A stretch of DNA of 64,000 bases from CAZYJR01 sp964647905 (GTDB lineage: Bacteria; Desulfobacterota; DSM-4660; Desulfatiglandales; HGW-15). Positions 25,727 to 34,199 of this stretch are shown here, in pieces (position 1 is the first letter of the stretch; each line of letters begins with the position of its first letter). The notes below the pieces were generated by a model. That model saw only the letters and a list, made by a program, of their open reading frames with translations, had not been told where the DNA came from and did not search any database. The stretch is taken from the NCBI GenBank assembly GCA_964647905.1, contig CAZYJR010000018.1, positions 1 to 64,000 on the forward strand, in the 5' to 3' direction. The position numbers were made by a program, and so were the translations under genes.

Positions 25727-25754
25727 GCCCCCAATTTACAATAGGAGGTCACCT

Positions 25755-27203
25755 ATGAATGAAGCCCGTTTCCTGGAGATCATCAAACGAGCGCTGGGCG
25801 CCTATCCCTTGAGTCCGACTATCGCCGAAGTCATCAGTTTCATCTTTAAGAACCGGTACGAAAGCATGGCGATTGTCAATCGGGACGGGGAAGTGGAGTT
25901 CCTCGATCGATTCTCGGAACTGTATTTCGATCTGCCCCACGGAGCAGCCAAAGGGAGACACATTAAGGATATCATCTCGACGTCAGGACTTCCCGAAGTG
26001 GCCCAAAGTGAAACCGTACACATGGGCAGAGTCTTCGATGTGAGGGGTCGCCATCGGATCGTGTCAAGGTTCCCCATTTACCACGAAAACCGGCTGATAG
26101 GCGCTTTCGGACGCGTGATCCTGCATTCTTTTGAGGAGCTGGAAAGAGTTCAGAAACAGGCCGAAAAGCTGAAGAAGCGCCTTAACAGTGCAGAAAAAAA
26201 AGTTCACAGGGCATATGGTGCCACCTACAGCTTCGAAAACATCCTGGGTGTGAGCAAGCAGATGAAGGAAATTGTAGATATGGCGATGAGAATGTCCAAG
26301 GCGAATGTGGATGTATTGCTTCAGGGGGAGAGTGGCACCGGGAAGGAGCTCTTTGCCCATGCGATGCACAACGCGTCACAAAATCGCCTGAAGCCGTTTG
26401 TCAAAGTAAATTGCCCAGCCATTCCCATTGAACTGGCAGAGTCTGAGCTTTTCGGATTTCAGAAGGGCGCTTTCACAGGTGCCAAGGCAGACCACCAAGG
26501 GAAGTTCGAACTTGCCCAGGGCGGAAGCATCTTCCTAGACGAAATCTCCTCCCTTCCCCTGTCAATACAGGCCAAGCTGCTTAGAGTCATTCAGGAAAGG
26601 GAAATCGAACGTATCGGAGGCCAGAGGCTTATCCCATTGAAATTTCGCCTGATAGCAGCAACTAACAGCCCACTGGAAATTCTCTCCGAAAGGGGTGAAT
26701 TTCGCTCCGATCTGTACTATCGTCTGTCAAGTGCTGTGTTGAGGATCCCTCCCCTACGCGATCGGCCGGAGGATATCCCCGTCATGGTGGAAAAGTATCT
26801 TCCTATCATCAACACACGGCTCGGAACGGATATTCGGAGGGTTTCGTCTGATGCTATGAGAGCCCTAAGTGAGTATCGTTGGCCGGGCAACGTCAGGGAG
26901 CTTTTCAACGTGGTCGAGCAGTCCATGTTTCAGACAGACAGTAGTAGCAACCGGGTGCTTCATTTGGAAGACCTCCCGGCACACCTCAAGGACCCTCAAG
27001 CCGCGCCGAACCGTCATCCCCCGCTTAAAGGGTCGCTTCGCGAAAGCGTTCAGGATCTGGAGAGAGAAACTATTGCCAGTACCCTACGCCAGTTCGCATG
27101 GAATAAGAAAAGGACGGCTGAGGTCCTCGGAATCCCGCGATCGGTACTTTATGTAAAGATCGAGAAATACGGGATCGAAAAGGAGGGATCCCGGCCTTCG
27201 TAA
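25755..27203 (+). CDS. Sigma-54-dependent transcriptional activator with PAS-like sensor
   Basis: 482 aa. A PAS-like sensory part (about 35-125, YESMAIVNRDGEVEFL) and a coiled coil (about 125-155) precede the AAA+ domain (about 160-395). That domain shows Walker A GESGTGKE near 191, the sigma-54 contact loop GAFTGA near 233, Walker B GSIFLDEI near 255 and the arginine region DLYYRLS near 325. A Fis-type HTH ends the protein (KKRTAEVLGIPRSVLYVKIEKYG). The open frame continues 309 bases upstream, but promoter and AGGAGGT placement fix the start at 25755. It probably senses the acid or a CoA derivative and drives the divergent operon. Confidence 0.92.
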   Translation: MNEARFLEIIKRALGAYPLSPTIAEVISFIFKNRYESMAIVNRDGEVEFLDRFSELYFDLPHGAAKGRHIKDIISTSGLPEVAQSETVHMGRVFDVRGRHRIVSRFPIYHENRLIGAFGRVILHSFEELERVQKQAEKLKKRLNSAEKKVHRAYGATYSFENILGVSKQMKEIVDMAMRMSKANVDVLLQGESGTGKELFAHAMHNASQNRLKPFVKVNCPAIPIELAESELFGFQKGAFTGAKADHQGKFELAQGGSIFLDEISSLPLSIQAKLLRVIQEREIERIGGQRLIPLKFRLIAATNSPLEILSERGEFRSDLYYRLSSAVLRIPPLRDRPEDIPVMVEKYLPIINTRLGTDIRRVSSDAMRALSEYRWPGNVRELFNVVEQSMFQTDSSSNRVLHLEDLPAHLKDPQAAPNRHPPLKGSLRESVQDLERETIASTLRQFAWNKKRTAEVLGIPRSVLYVKIEKYGIEKEGSRPS

Positions 27204-27376
27204 TGCAATACCAGGCTGTCCAACCAATTGGGGCCATCTCGCATATCTTCGGGGCTCCCCGGTCTCAATCGAGAAAGCGGTGGCCCGCGCCCGATCAAAC
27301 GCCCTGACGGGTACATCAGCGCCTGGGATCTCGGTTCAAGTCATGGGGCCCGGATCCCGGAGCCCCATTCCTGACC

Positions 27377-27604
27377 TTGCGAATGATTCATCTGGCGCTG
27401 TTCTTTCACATTCGCACAGTTCGGCGGATCATTCTGGGCGCAGGGGCCTTCGCCACGCTCATCCCCCTGCAGGCTAAGGCCGGCTCGCTTATCTATCTGA
27501 ATCTGGCGGGGGTTCTGATCGCCTTGGGGGCCCTACTCCCTGAGCTTCAGGTTCTATGGAAACGGCTTCACAGGATATCGAGCCCCGAAGGATCGAGCCT
27601 CTGA
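27377..27604 (+). CDS. Small hydrophobic protein or permease remnant
   Basis: 75 aa from TTG at 27377 or ATG at 27383. Two hydrophobic segments (ILGAGAFATLIPLQ and GSLIYLNLAGVLIALGALLPELQ) suggest a small membrane protein, or the decayed C-terminus of a TRAP-type permease, which often ends in similar helices. No ribosome site is good, so expression is doubtful. The rest of 27204-27673 is GC-rich, contains no other supported gene and differs in composition from the activator gene before it. Confidence 0.3.
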   Translation: MRMIHLALFFHIRTVRRIILGAGAFATLIPLQAKAGSLIYLNLAGVLIALGALLPELQVLWKRLHRISSPEGSSL

Positions 27605-27673
27605 GGTGCCAGTAAAAGGCATGGCAATCCCGAGGCGGGACGGAACAATGGATTCTCCAGTCACGACTTGGTG

Positions 27674-28939
27674 ATGGCGACGAACCCGAATCAGAATTTC
27701 CTGTTTTGCAACGCCTCGGTGTTCACCGGCGTCCCCGGGGATGCGGTGGAGAAGCGCTGCGTCTTAGTGCAAGAGGACAAGATCTCCTTTGTGGGCCCTC
27801 ATGAGTCCCTGGATCCAGGCCTGGCCCAAGGTGCCCAAGAGATCGACATCCGCGGCCTGACCCTGATGCCGGGGTTGATTGACAGCCACCTGCACTTCTG
27901 GGGCGCAAGGTCTCTGGACTACCTTCACCGGGCGGCTGCTCCTGACAAGCTGAATGTCATTCGCGCGGTCAAGGATGCAGAGGCCCTGCTCGAGGCTGGG
28001 TTTACAACCGTCCGGGATGCGGGCAGCAACAAGGGCGTGTATCTCAAAAAGGCCCGGGAGGAGGGCACCGTCCTCATCCCCCGCGTTCTAACCTCCCACA
28101 AGGTTCTCTGCATCACGGGCGGCCACTACGATCTCCAGTTCTTCCCCTTGGACTATACCCGCACCCTGGATGCAAACTTTCGCCTCGCAGACGGACCGGA
28201 TGTGTGTCGGCTCGCTGTGCGCGAGCAGATGAGAGAAGGCGCTGATTTCATCAAGATCTGCACCACGGGCGGCATCATGTCTAAAGGGGGCGACCCGGAT
28301 CTCTATCAGTTCAACAAAGCAGAGCTCTCTGCCATTGTGGAGGAGGCCCGCTCCCATGGCACTTACGTTTCCGCGCACGCATACGGCCGGGAAGGCATGA
28401 AGCGTGCGATTCTGGCCGGGGTTCGTACGATCGAGCACGGCACGTACATCGATGACGGCGTTGCACAGGAAATGGCGGCGCGCGACATCTGGCTGATCCC
28501 GACCCTGTCCATCATCCACAAGATCGCCCATGAAGGCCGTACAATGGGAATGAGCCCCTGGGCCGTTAAGAAGGCTGGCGAGCTGAACCCTTTCACCATG
28601 AAGGCACTGGAGATCGCCCGAAGGAACGGGGTGCCCATTGCCAGCGGCACGGACTTCTCCGGGTGCCCCCCCATGCGGCACGGTGAAAACGCCCTGGAGC
28701 TGTCGTTGCTGGTGGATGCGGGAATGACCCCGGGGGAAGCCTTGATCGCCGCCACCCGCGGGGCTGCGCAGGCACTCGGGATCGGCGACCTGACCGGGAC
28801 TGTGGAGCCAGGGAAGGCGGCTGACTTAATCGCCATCGAAGGCGATCCCTTGACGGATATCGGCGTGTTGAGAAAGAAACAAGCCATAAGCATGGTTATG
28901 AGTCAGGGTGTGTTTGCTGTAAATAAGCTGGAATGGTGA
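27674..28939 (+). CDS. Metal-dependent amidohydrolase (imidazolonepropionase-like)
   Basis: 421 aa. The TIM-barrel metal ligands are visible: DSHLHFW near 72, the carbamylated Lys in IKICTTGG near 194, SAHAYGRE near 236, IEHGTYIDD near 254 and the catalytic Asp in ASGTDFSG near 323. The small beta-sandwich is formed by both ends (LMPGLIDS, VEPGKAADLIAIEGDPL). Related proteins are Xaa-Pro and Xaa-Arg dipeptidases or cyclic amide hydrolases; the substrate is not evident. I prefer ATG 27674; TTG 27668 and GTG 27671 are in frame, and no strong ribosome site exists. It is GC-richer than the left half of the island. Confidence 0.85.
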   Translation: MATNPNQNFLFCNASVFTGVPGDAVEKRCVLVQEDKISFVGPHESLDPGLAQGAQEIDIRGLTLMPGLIDSHLHFWGARSLDYLHRAAAPDKLNVIRAVKDAEALLEAGFTTVRDAGSNKGVYLKKAREEGTVLIPRVLTSHKVLCITGGHYDLQFFPLDYTRTLDANFRLADGPDVCRLAVREQMREGADFIKICTTGGIMSKGGDPDLYQFNKAELSAIVEEARSHGTYVSAHAYGREGMKRAILAGVRTIEHGTYIDDGVAQEMAARDIWLIPTLSIIHKIAHEGRTMGMSPWAVKKAGELNPFTMKALEIARRNGVPIASGTDFSGCPPMRHGENALELSLLVDAGMTPGEALIAATRGAAQALGIGDLTGTVEPGKAADLIAIEGDPLTDIGVLRKKQAISMVMSQGVFAVNKLEW

Positions 28940-29021
28940 TGAATAATTTAGTTAAGAGTGCTTGATCTAAGATTACAGCATAAGTAGACAAATCGAACAG
29001 AAAAGGAGTGGAAGAAAGAAT

Positions 29022-30080
29022 ATGGGATATGCGAAAGGAAGATTCGTTATTGATGGTCACGTGCACGCCCAGCGCCATGCCGTGAAATTCAAAGACAAAA
29101 GCATCAAGCCAAGCTTTGAGTATCTCCAGCAAACCATGCCGCTTACGGAATGCTATGATAACTCAGACCGATTGCTGTATGACATGGACAGATATGGCAT
29201 TGATATGTGTGTCATATTGCCTGCTAATATGTACGGGATGTGCAATGACATCAATGCTGCTCTCGTGAAAAAATATCCTGACAAATTTATTGCGACCTGT
29301 CATGCGCTGGAGACAAGAAAAAAAGCTCAAAGAAAAGAGAAGGAGTGGACCCTTGAGGCGGCCTGCAAGGAGCTGGAGGAGCTACTCGACACCGGGCATT
29401 ACAAGGCAGGCATCGGGGAAGGCACGGACTGGAACCCTATGCGAACGTCCCAGATCACCTGGGACGAACGCCGTGAGGAGCTACGCGCCCAGTTTGACAT
29501 CGCCAGGAACCACCATGTCCCCATCTCTTCGACCATTGTATACGGGATGGTGGGCTACGTCGGCGGAGGTGTGCTCTATCCCCAGCGAGGCGCTCCCGAG
29601 ATGTTCGAGCCGATCCTGTTTGCAGACTTCCTCTCGGAGTACCCGGACGTCCCTTTCATCATGGTCCATGGGGGAATGACCGGGTGGTGGTCCGAGCGGC
29701 TCGTGGAGCAGGTCTGCTACTTGGCTGCCGCCTTCGAGAACGCCTACATCGAAACTGGCATGTACTGGGCCGACCTGTACCAGAAGCCCCTGTTCGACCC
29801 GAACATCGGCCCCAAAAAGCTCATCTGGGCGACGGACTGGGGTGCATCGCTCGTCCCCTACAGCCAGCCCGGGCAGCACCCTCCCCAATACATCAACCAG
29901 GTGAGAAGCGAGGGTCCCCCGGCATACCAGGTGGACTCCTTTGGATGGGCGTTGCGGCAGTTGGACAAGGCCGCGGACAAGTTCGAGCTGACTCAGGACG
30001 ACATCAACCTGATCCTCGGCGGCAATGCGTGCAGGATCTATGGGATCGAGCCACCATTCAAGCGAATGTTCAAGGAGTGA
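29022..30080 (+). CDS. Amidohydrolase 2 family protein (ACMSD-like)
   Basis: 352 aa. The family's DGHVHAQ metal motif is at residues 11-17, IMVHGGMTGWWSE near 212 carries the central His, ATDWGAS near 267 the catalytic Asp, and the C-terminus has LGGNACRIYGI. Family members are non-oxidative decarboxylases (gamma-resorcylate, ACMS) or hydrolases of ring-cleavage products, which would suit aromatic acid catabolism. AAAAGGAG lies upstream of the ATG. The first 105 codons are AT-rich and the rest GC-rich, a shift within one reading frame near 29335. Confidence 0.87.
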   Translation: MGYAKGRFVIDGHVHAQRHAVKFKDKSIKPSFEYLQQTMPLTECYDNSDRLLYDMDRYGIDMCVILPANMYGMCNDINAALVKKYPDKFIATCHALETRKKAQRKEKEWTLEAACKELEELLDTGHYKAGIGEGTDWNPMRTSQITWDERREELRAQFDIARNHHVPISSTIVYGMVGYVGGGVLYPQRGAPEMFEPILFADFLSEYPDVPFIMVHGGMTGWWSERLVEQVCYLAAAFENAYIETGMYWADLYQKPLFDPNIGPKKLIWATDWGASLVPYSQPGQHPPQYINQVRSEGPPAYQVDSFGWALRQLDKAADKFELTQDDINLILGGNACRIYGIEPPFKRMFKE

Positions 30081-30086
30081 CCCGGA

Positions 30087-30128
30087 GAACGCTGCTCGGA
30101 TGTCCCACACGGTGCCCGAGCAGCGTTC
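30087..30128 (+). terminator. Perfect 13-bp stem-loop after the amidohydrolase gene
   Basis: GAACGCTGCTCGG (30087-30099) and its exact complement CCGAGCAGCGTTC (30116-30128) enclose a 16-base loop. The stem begins seven bases after the stop codon. No T run follows, so it may stabilise the upstream message or act as a weak terminator rather than a classical intrinsic one. Confidence 0.5.
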
Positions 30129-30238
30129 ATTCAACAAGCTCGGTGAAAGACCGCGGACCGCGGATCGCGATCAAGCCTTCAAAAGGCTCCGTCCTGTTAA
30201 ATGCCGTTCGCAGGATGAGCCGTTTTCGTTGAAAAGAG

Positions 30239-31579
30239 ATGTGTTCCATGTTGCCGGACTATGTCGTTGTCGATCCCAAGCTGGATTATCTGTCCCATGG
30301 AGAAACCGTCCGTATGCAGGAGGCCAGGCTCATCGCCCAGGCGCATCACTGCTATGACTACACCGGGTTCTGGCGAAAGAAGTTCGACGACGACGGAATC
30401 AAGCCGGATGACATCCGAAGCCTGAACGATTTGAAGCGCATCCCCTTCTGCACAAAGGAGGAGCTCCAGAAGAACCAGATAGAGAACCCCCCTTACGGCA
30501 GCTACCTGGGCGTCCACCCTTCCATGCTGACGGAGTACGCCATGACCTCCGGCACGACAGGCCGCCCTATGGTGCGGGTCCTGTCCAAACGTGACTGGCG
30601 CTACAACGTCCAGATTGCCTTGAGGGATCCGTACCTGCATCCCGGGGACGTAGCGGTGTTCATCGGCCCGACCGATTCCCTGTTCGGACCGAGGTCCCTT
30701 TCCGACCGCGTCACCGCCATGGGGGCCCTGGCAGTGAAGGCGAGCCGGTTGAGCAGCGAGGACAAGGTCCGGCTGATCGACTCCCTCAAGCCCAGGATCG
30801 TCTTCGGCACCCCCTCCTTTTTGCTTTACCTGTCCGAGCTGGCAAAGCAGATGGGGGCGGGGATTCACGGCAGCGTAGAGCTCATTTCGGCCTTTGGTGA
30901 GCCGGGGGCCAGCATCCCCGCCACCAAACGGCGCTTGATCGATGAATGGGGCGCCAAACAGATCATCGACGCCTACGGCATGACCGAGGTGGTCGGCATG
31001 GGGAGCATCTGCTCCGGCTCCGGCCAGATTCACTGCCCGAACGACTTCGTCATCACGGAGATCATCGATCCCGACACCGGAGAGAACCTCGGGCCGAATC
31101 AGCGGGGCGAGCTGGTCTTCACGAACATCTTCGGGGACTCCCAGCCGTTGCTTCGTTACAAGACAAGAGACATCGCAAGGCTTGCTGAGTTCGGTCCGTG
31201 TCCTGCCTGCGGAAAAACCTCGACCAGGATCGTACAAGGCATCGAAGGCAGGATTGACAATATGATATGGTATAAAGGTATTAATATCTTTCCATCAGCG
31301 GTCGAATCAGTTGTTCGATCATTCCATGAGCTGTCCAATGAGTTTGAGATTCTCCTCGAAAAGAAAGGAGAGCGTCAAACCATTACGATCAAAGTAGAGG
31401 TAAAGGACGCAATAGAAATTCAGAATCACGGCAGGATCAAAGATCAGCTGTCGGAGAGACTGCTCGACGCCCTGGAAGGAGTTAACGCCACGATTGAAAT
31501 CCTCAAGGAGGGCACACTTCCGAAGACGACCCACAAGGCCCAGCGGGTGAGGGACCTGAGGGGCGACCCAGGCGAATGA
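30239..31579 (+). CDS. Phenylacetate-CoA ligase-like (PaaK family) AMP-forming ligase
   Basis: 446 aa. PaaK-type order: YAMTSGTTGRP near 101 (P-loop), FGEPGA near 220, DAYGMTEVVG near 245, the RYKTRDIA hinge near 304, a CPACGK knuckle near 321 and GRIDNMIWYKGINIFPSAVE near 336. Members activate aryl or arylacetic acids to CoA thioesters; isophthalate:CoA ligase is one anaerobic example, paired with a UbiD-type decarboxylase. ATG 30239 and ATG 30248 are both possible, each with a weak ribosome site. The last third turns AT-rich from about 31190. Confidence 0.9.
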   Translation: MCSMLPDYVVVDPKLDYLSHGETVRMQEARLIAQAHHCYDYTGFWRKKFDDDGIKPDDIRSLNDLKRIPFCTKEELQKNQIENPPYGSYLGVHPSMLTEYAMTSGTTGRPMVRVLSKRDWRYNVQIALRDPYLHPGDVAVFIGPTDSLFGPRSLSDRVTAMGALAVKASRLSSEDKVRLIDSLKPRIVFGTPSFLLYLSELAKQMGAGIHGSVELISAFGEPGASIPATKRRLIDEWGAKQIIDAYGMTEVVGMGSICSGSGQIHCPNDFVITEIIDPDTGENLGPNQRGELVFTNIFGDSQPLLRYKTRDIARLAEFGPCPACGKTSTRIVQGIEGRIDNMIWYKGINIFPSAVESVVRSFHELSNEFEILLEKKGERQTITIKVEVKDAIEIQNHGRIKDQLSERLLDALEGVNATIEILKEGTLPKTTHKAQRVRDLRGDPGE

Positions 31580-31682
31580 TCCCAGCAACCGGGACTGCAG
31601 GGGGCCGGGCTTTAAGGGACATGCACATGACTGATTTGCCCTTGCCCTAATCTTGAAGGACCTCAATAGATTGCATTTTTCA

Positions 31683-31780
31683 CTGGACTTCGGCACGTGG
31701 GAGAGGATCTTCTACGGCGAGTTCGACGGCCGCAGGAAAAAGAGGGTCCTGGTCAAGACCATCGGGGAGTAGGGGGGCAG
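31683..31780 (+). repeat. Right 98-bp direct repeat, truncated yjbQ 3' end (attR-like)
   Basis: 97 of 98 bases match 18087-18184; the difference is C for T at 31759, changing an Ile codon to Thr. There is no yjbQ start or body before it, only island sequence, so it is an orphan gene end. Directly after it lies an imperfect GC-rich inverted repeat (31780-31809) at the end of lon that could terminate transcription from either side. Confidence 0.93.
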
Positions 31781-31796
31781 CCCGCCGCTGCGGGGC

Positions 31797-34142
31797 TCAG
31801 CAGCGGGCCCCCTTCCTGCCGTTGAAGGCCAGCTCCAAGACCTCGTCCATGCGGCTGACCGGATAAAAGGTCATCTGCTTTTTCACCTTCGGGGGGATGT
31901 CCTCCAGTTCCCCCTGATTCCCTTGGGGCAGAATTACATGCTTTATCCCGCTGCGGCTTGCCGCCAGGACCTTCTCCTTCACTCCTCCCACAGGCAATAC
32001 GGAGCCGCGAAGGGTTATCTCCCCGGTCATTGCCAGCTTGGGTCTCACCGGCCTGGAAGTGAGGAGCGAGGCCAGCGCCGTCAACATGGTCAGTCCCGCG
32101 GAAGGCCCGTCCTTGGGGGTGGCGCCCGCCGGGACATGGATATGCAAGTCCTTGTCGCTGTAGAAGTCCTCGTCGATCCCAAGGTCCCCGGCCTTGGCCC
32201 TGAGGTAGCTCAGAGCCGCCTGAGCGGATTCCTTCATCACCTCTCCCAGCTGCCCTGTCAGTACCAGGGACTTCCTGCCGGGCATCATGGTGGCCTCCAC
32301 GAACAGGATATCGCCGCCCGCCGCCGTCCAGGCCATACCGGTCACCACACCCGGAATGGAGGTCCTCTCCACCACGTCCACTGTAAACCGCGGGTGTCCC
32401 ACGTATTCCTTGAGCTCGTCCCCGGTGATCACGAATCGCTCTTCTCCGCTTCCTTCGGCCACCTTCCGGGCAACGCTCCGGCAGACCGCGCCTATCTCCC
32501 GCTCCAGATTCCGCAGGCCCGCTTCCCTGGTGTACTCGCGTATGATTCCGCGCAGAGCGGAGCGCCTGATGCTGAGCTGCTTCCGCTTCAGGCCGTGCGC
32601 GCTTAGCTGCCGCGGAATAAGGAATTTTTCGGCTATCTTTACCTTCTCGTCCTCGGTGTACCCGGAGAGCTCCAGCACCTCCATACGGTCCTTCAACGGG
32701 GCCGGCACCGGATCCAGCTGGTTGGCCGTGGCGATGAACATCACCCCGGAAAGATCGAACTCCAACTCAAGGTAGTGGTCCGAGAAGGAGAAATTCTGCT
32801 CCGGGTCCAGCACCTCGAGTAGGGCGGAAGAAGGATCCCCGCGGAAATCCATCCCCACCTTGTCGATCTCGTCCAGCATGAAAACCGGGTTCTTGGATCC
32901 GGCCCGCTTTATACCCTGTATGATACGCCCGGGCAGGGCCCCCACATACGTCCTCCGGTGCCCGCGGATCTCGGCCTCATCACGTATGCCTCCAAGCGAC
33001 ATCCTGACGAAATTCCTTCCCATGGCCTCCGCAATGGAGCGACCGAGGCTGGTCTTGCCGGTCCCGGGCGGGCCCACCAGGCAGAGGATCGGGCCCTTGT
33101 GGTCGGGATTGAGCTTCCGAACCGCCAGGTACTCGAGGATCCTCTTCTTTATCTTCTCGAGGTTATAATGATGCTTTTCGAGGACGGCCTCGCCGTGCTT
33201 TATGTCCAGGTTGTCCTCGGTGCTTTCCAGCCAGGGCAGATCAAGGATCCAGTCCAGGTAGGTCCTGGCCACCGTGTACTCAGGAGACGAGGCATGCATA
33301 CGGGAGAGCCTCTCCAGCTCTTTTTCCGCCGCCTTGCGCGCCTCATCCGGAAGGGCCTTTTCCTCTATCCGGTTTCTGAGCTCGGCGATTTCATTAGGTT
33401 CTTCCTGCCCCATCCCCAGCTCGTCCTGGATGGCCTTGAGCTGCTCTCTCAGATAATACTCGTGTTGACTCTTATCAATTCCTTGCTTCACCTTTTCCTG
33501 AATTTTTTGTCCCATTTTCTGGAGTTCCAGTTCTTCGTTCAGGAACAGGGTCAGGCGGTTCAATCTTTCCTTGACATCCAGGGCCTCGAGGATCTCTTGC
33601 TTCTTTGCCTGGTCTATGTTCAGGGTGGATACGATCAAGTCGGCCAGAGGTCCCGGCTCGTCCACGTTACGTGAGAGCTGAATCAGCTCGTCGGGCAGGT
33701 GGGGGGACATCTCCACGATGAGCTTGAACAATCCCCGGATATTGCCCACCATGGCAGCGACCTCCTGGTCGGAGCGCTCCACGTCCGCCAGCACCTCCAC
33801 CCGGGCCTTTTGGTAGGGGTCCACCGAGACCATCTCGCTTATTGCCACCCGGCAGATTCCCTGGACCACCACCATGGCGCCCTCGTCGCCCTTGTTGAGC
33901 TTGACTATCAGACCCGCGGTCCCCACGTCGTGGACATCAGGGTCCGCCTCCTCCTCGTCCGAATCCGGGTCGCGCACCAGTGATACCGCGATCATCTTAT
34001 CCGACTGGAGAGCGTCATCTACCAGCCGGGAATACTTCTCGTCCCTGATCATCAAAGGGACGACCATCTTGGGGAATATAAGGGAATCCCTGACCGGGAG
34101 AACAGGCAATATTTCAGGAACTTTGTGCTCGGTATCGGACAT
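31797..34142 (-). CDS. lon: ATP-dependent Lon protease
   Basis: 781 aa, typical LonA length. The N-terminal substrate domain (about 10-200) is followed by a coiled coil (200-300), AAA+ module with Walker A GPPGTGKTS near 355 and Walker B VFMLDEID near 420, and a protease domain with the catalytic Ser in PKDGPSAGLTM and Lys in VGGVKEKVLAA. Lon degrades misfolded and short-lived regulatory proteins in the cytoplasm. AGAGGTG precedes the ATG. It follows hsp20 by 57 bases on the same strand, so the pair is probably a heat-shock operon. Confidence 0.97.
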   Translation of the reverse strand: MSDTEHKVPEILPVLPVRDSLIFPKMVVPLMIRDEKYSRLVDDALQSDKMIAVSLVRDPDSDEEEADPDVHDVGTAGLIVKLNKGDEGAMVVVQGICRVAISEMVSVDPYQKARVEVLADVERSDQEVAAMVGNIRGLFKLIVEMSPHLPDELIQLSRNVDEPGPLADLIVSTLNIDQAKKQEILEALDVKERLNRLTLFLNEELELQKMGQKIQEKVKQGIDKSQHEYYLREQLKAIQDELGMGQEEPNEIAELRNRIEEKALPDEARKAAEKELERLSRMHASSPEYTVARTYLDWILDLPWLESTEDNLDIKHGEAVLEKHHYNLEKIKKRILEYLAVRKLNPDHKGPILCLVGPPGTGKTSLGRSIAEAMGRNFVRMSLGGIRDEAEIRGHRRTYVGALPGRIIQGIKRAGSKNPVFMLDEIDKVGMDFRGDPSSALLEVLDPEQNFSFSDHYLELEFDLSGVMFIATANQLDPVPAPLKDRMEVLELSGYTEDEKVKIAEKFLIPRQLSAHGLKRKQLSIRRSALRGIIREYTREAGLRNLEREIGAVCRSVARKVAEGSGEERFVITGDELKEYVGHPRFTVDVVERTSIPGVVTGMAWTAAGGDILFVEATMMPGRKSLVLTGQLGEVMKESAQAALSYLRAKAGDLGIDEDFYSDKDLHIHVPAGATPKDGPSAGLTMLTALASLLTSRPVRPKLAMTGEITLRGSVLPVGGVKEKVLAASRSGIKHVILPQGNQGELEDIPPKVKKQMTFYPVSRMDEVLELAFNGRKGARC

Positions 34143-34199
34143 AAGGATACACCTCTTCTTACTTTGGCCAAAATTTGAACCTTGATGAATCAGGCTGCA

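Larger units (their letters stand above)
18185..31682. mobile_element. 13.5-kb genomic island inserted at the yjbQ 3' end
   Basis: The segment between the two 98-bp repeats starts with a decayed serine recombinase and carries one functional block: UbiD decarboxylase, two CoA ligases, TAXI-TRAP transporter, sigma-54 activator and two amidohydrolases. The part from about 18.4 to 27.2 kb is visibly AT-richer, with AAA, ATA and TTT codons rare elsewhere in the window. Core genes (yjbQ-type, lon, hsp20) resume directly outside. Gene-end duplication by integration is inferred. With the recombinase broken, the element is probably fixed. Confidence 0.85.

Noticed and set aside
25446..25754. Longer form of the sigma-54 activator starting at 25446 or 25581
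   Set aside because: The frame is open, but the residues are not like the family, the dyads and TTGACA/TATTCT promoter lie within it, and AGGAGGT directly precedes 25755.
31683..31773. A second yjbQ gene
   Set aside because: Only the final 30 codons are present and no start or conserved N-terminal motif precedes them; it is a repeat end, not a gene.
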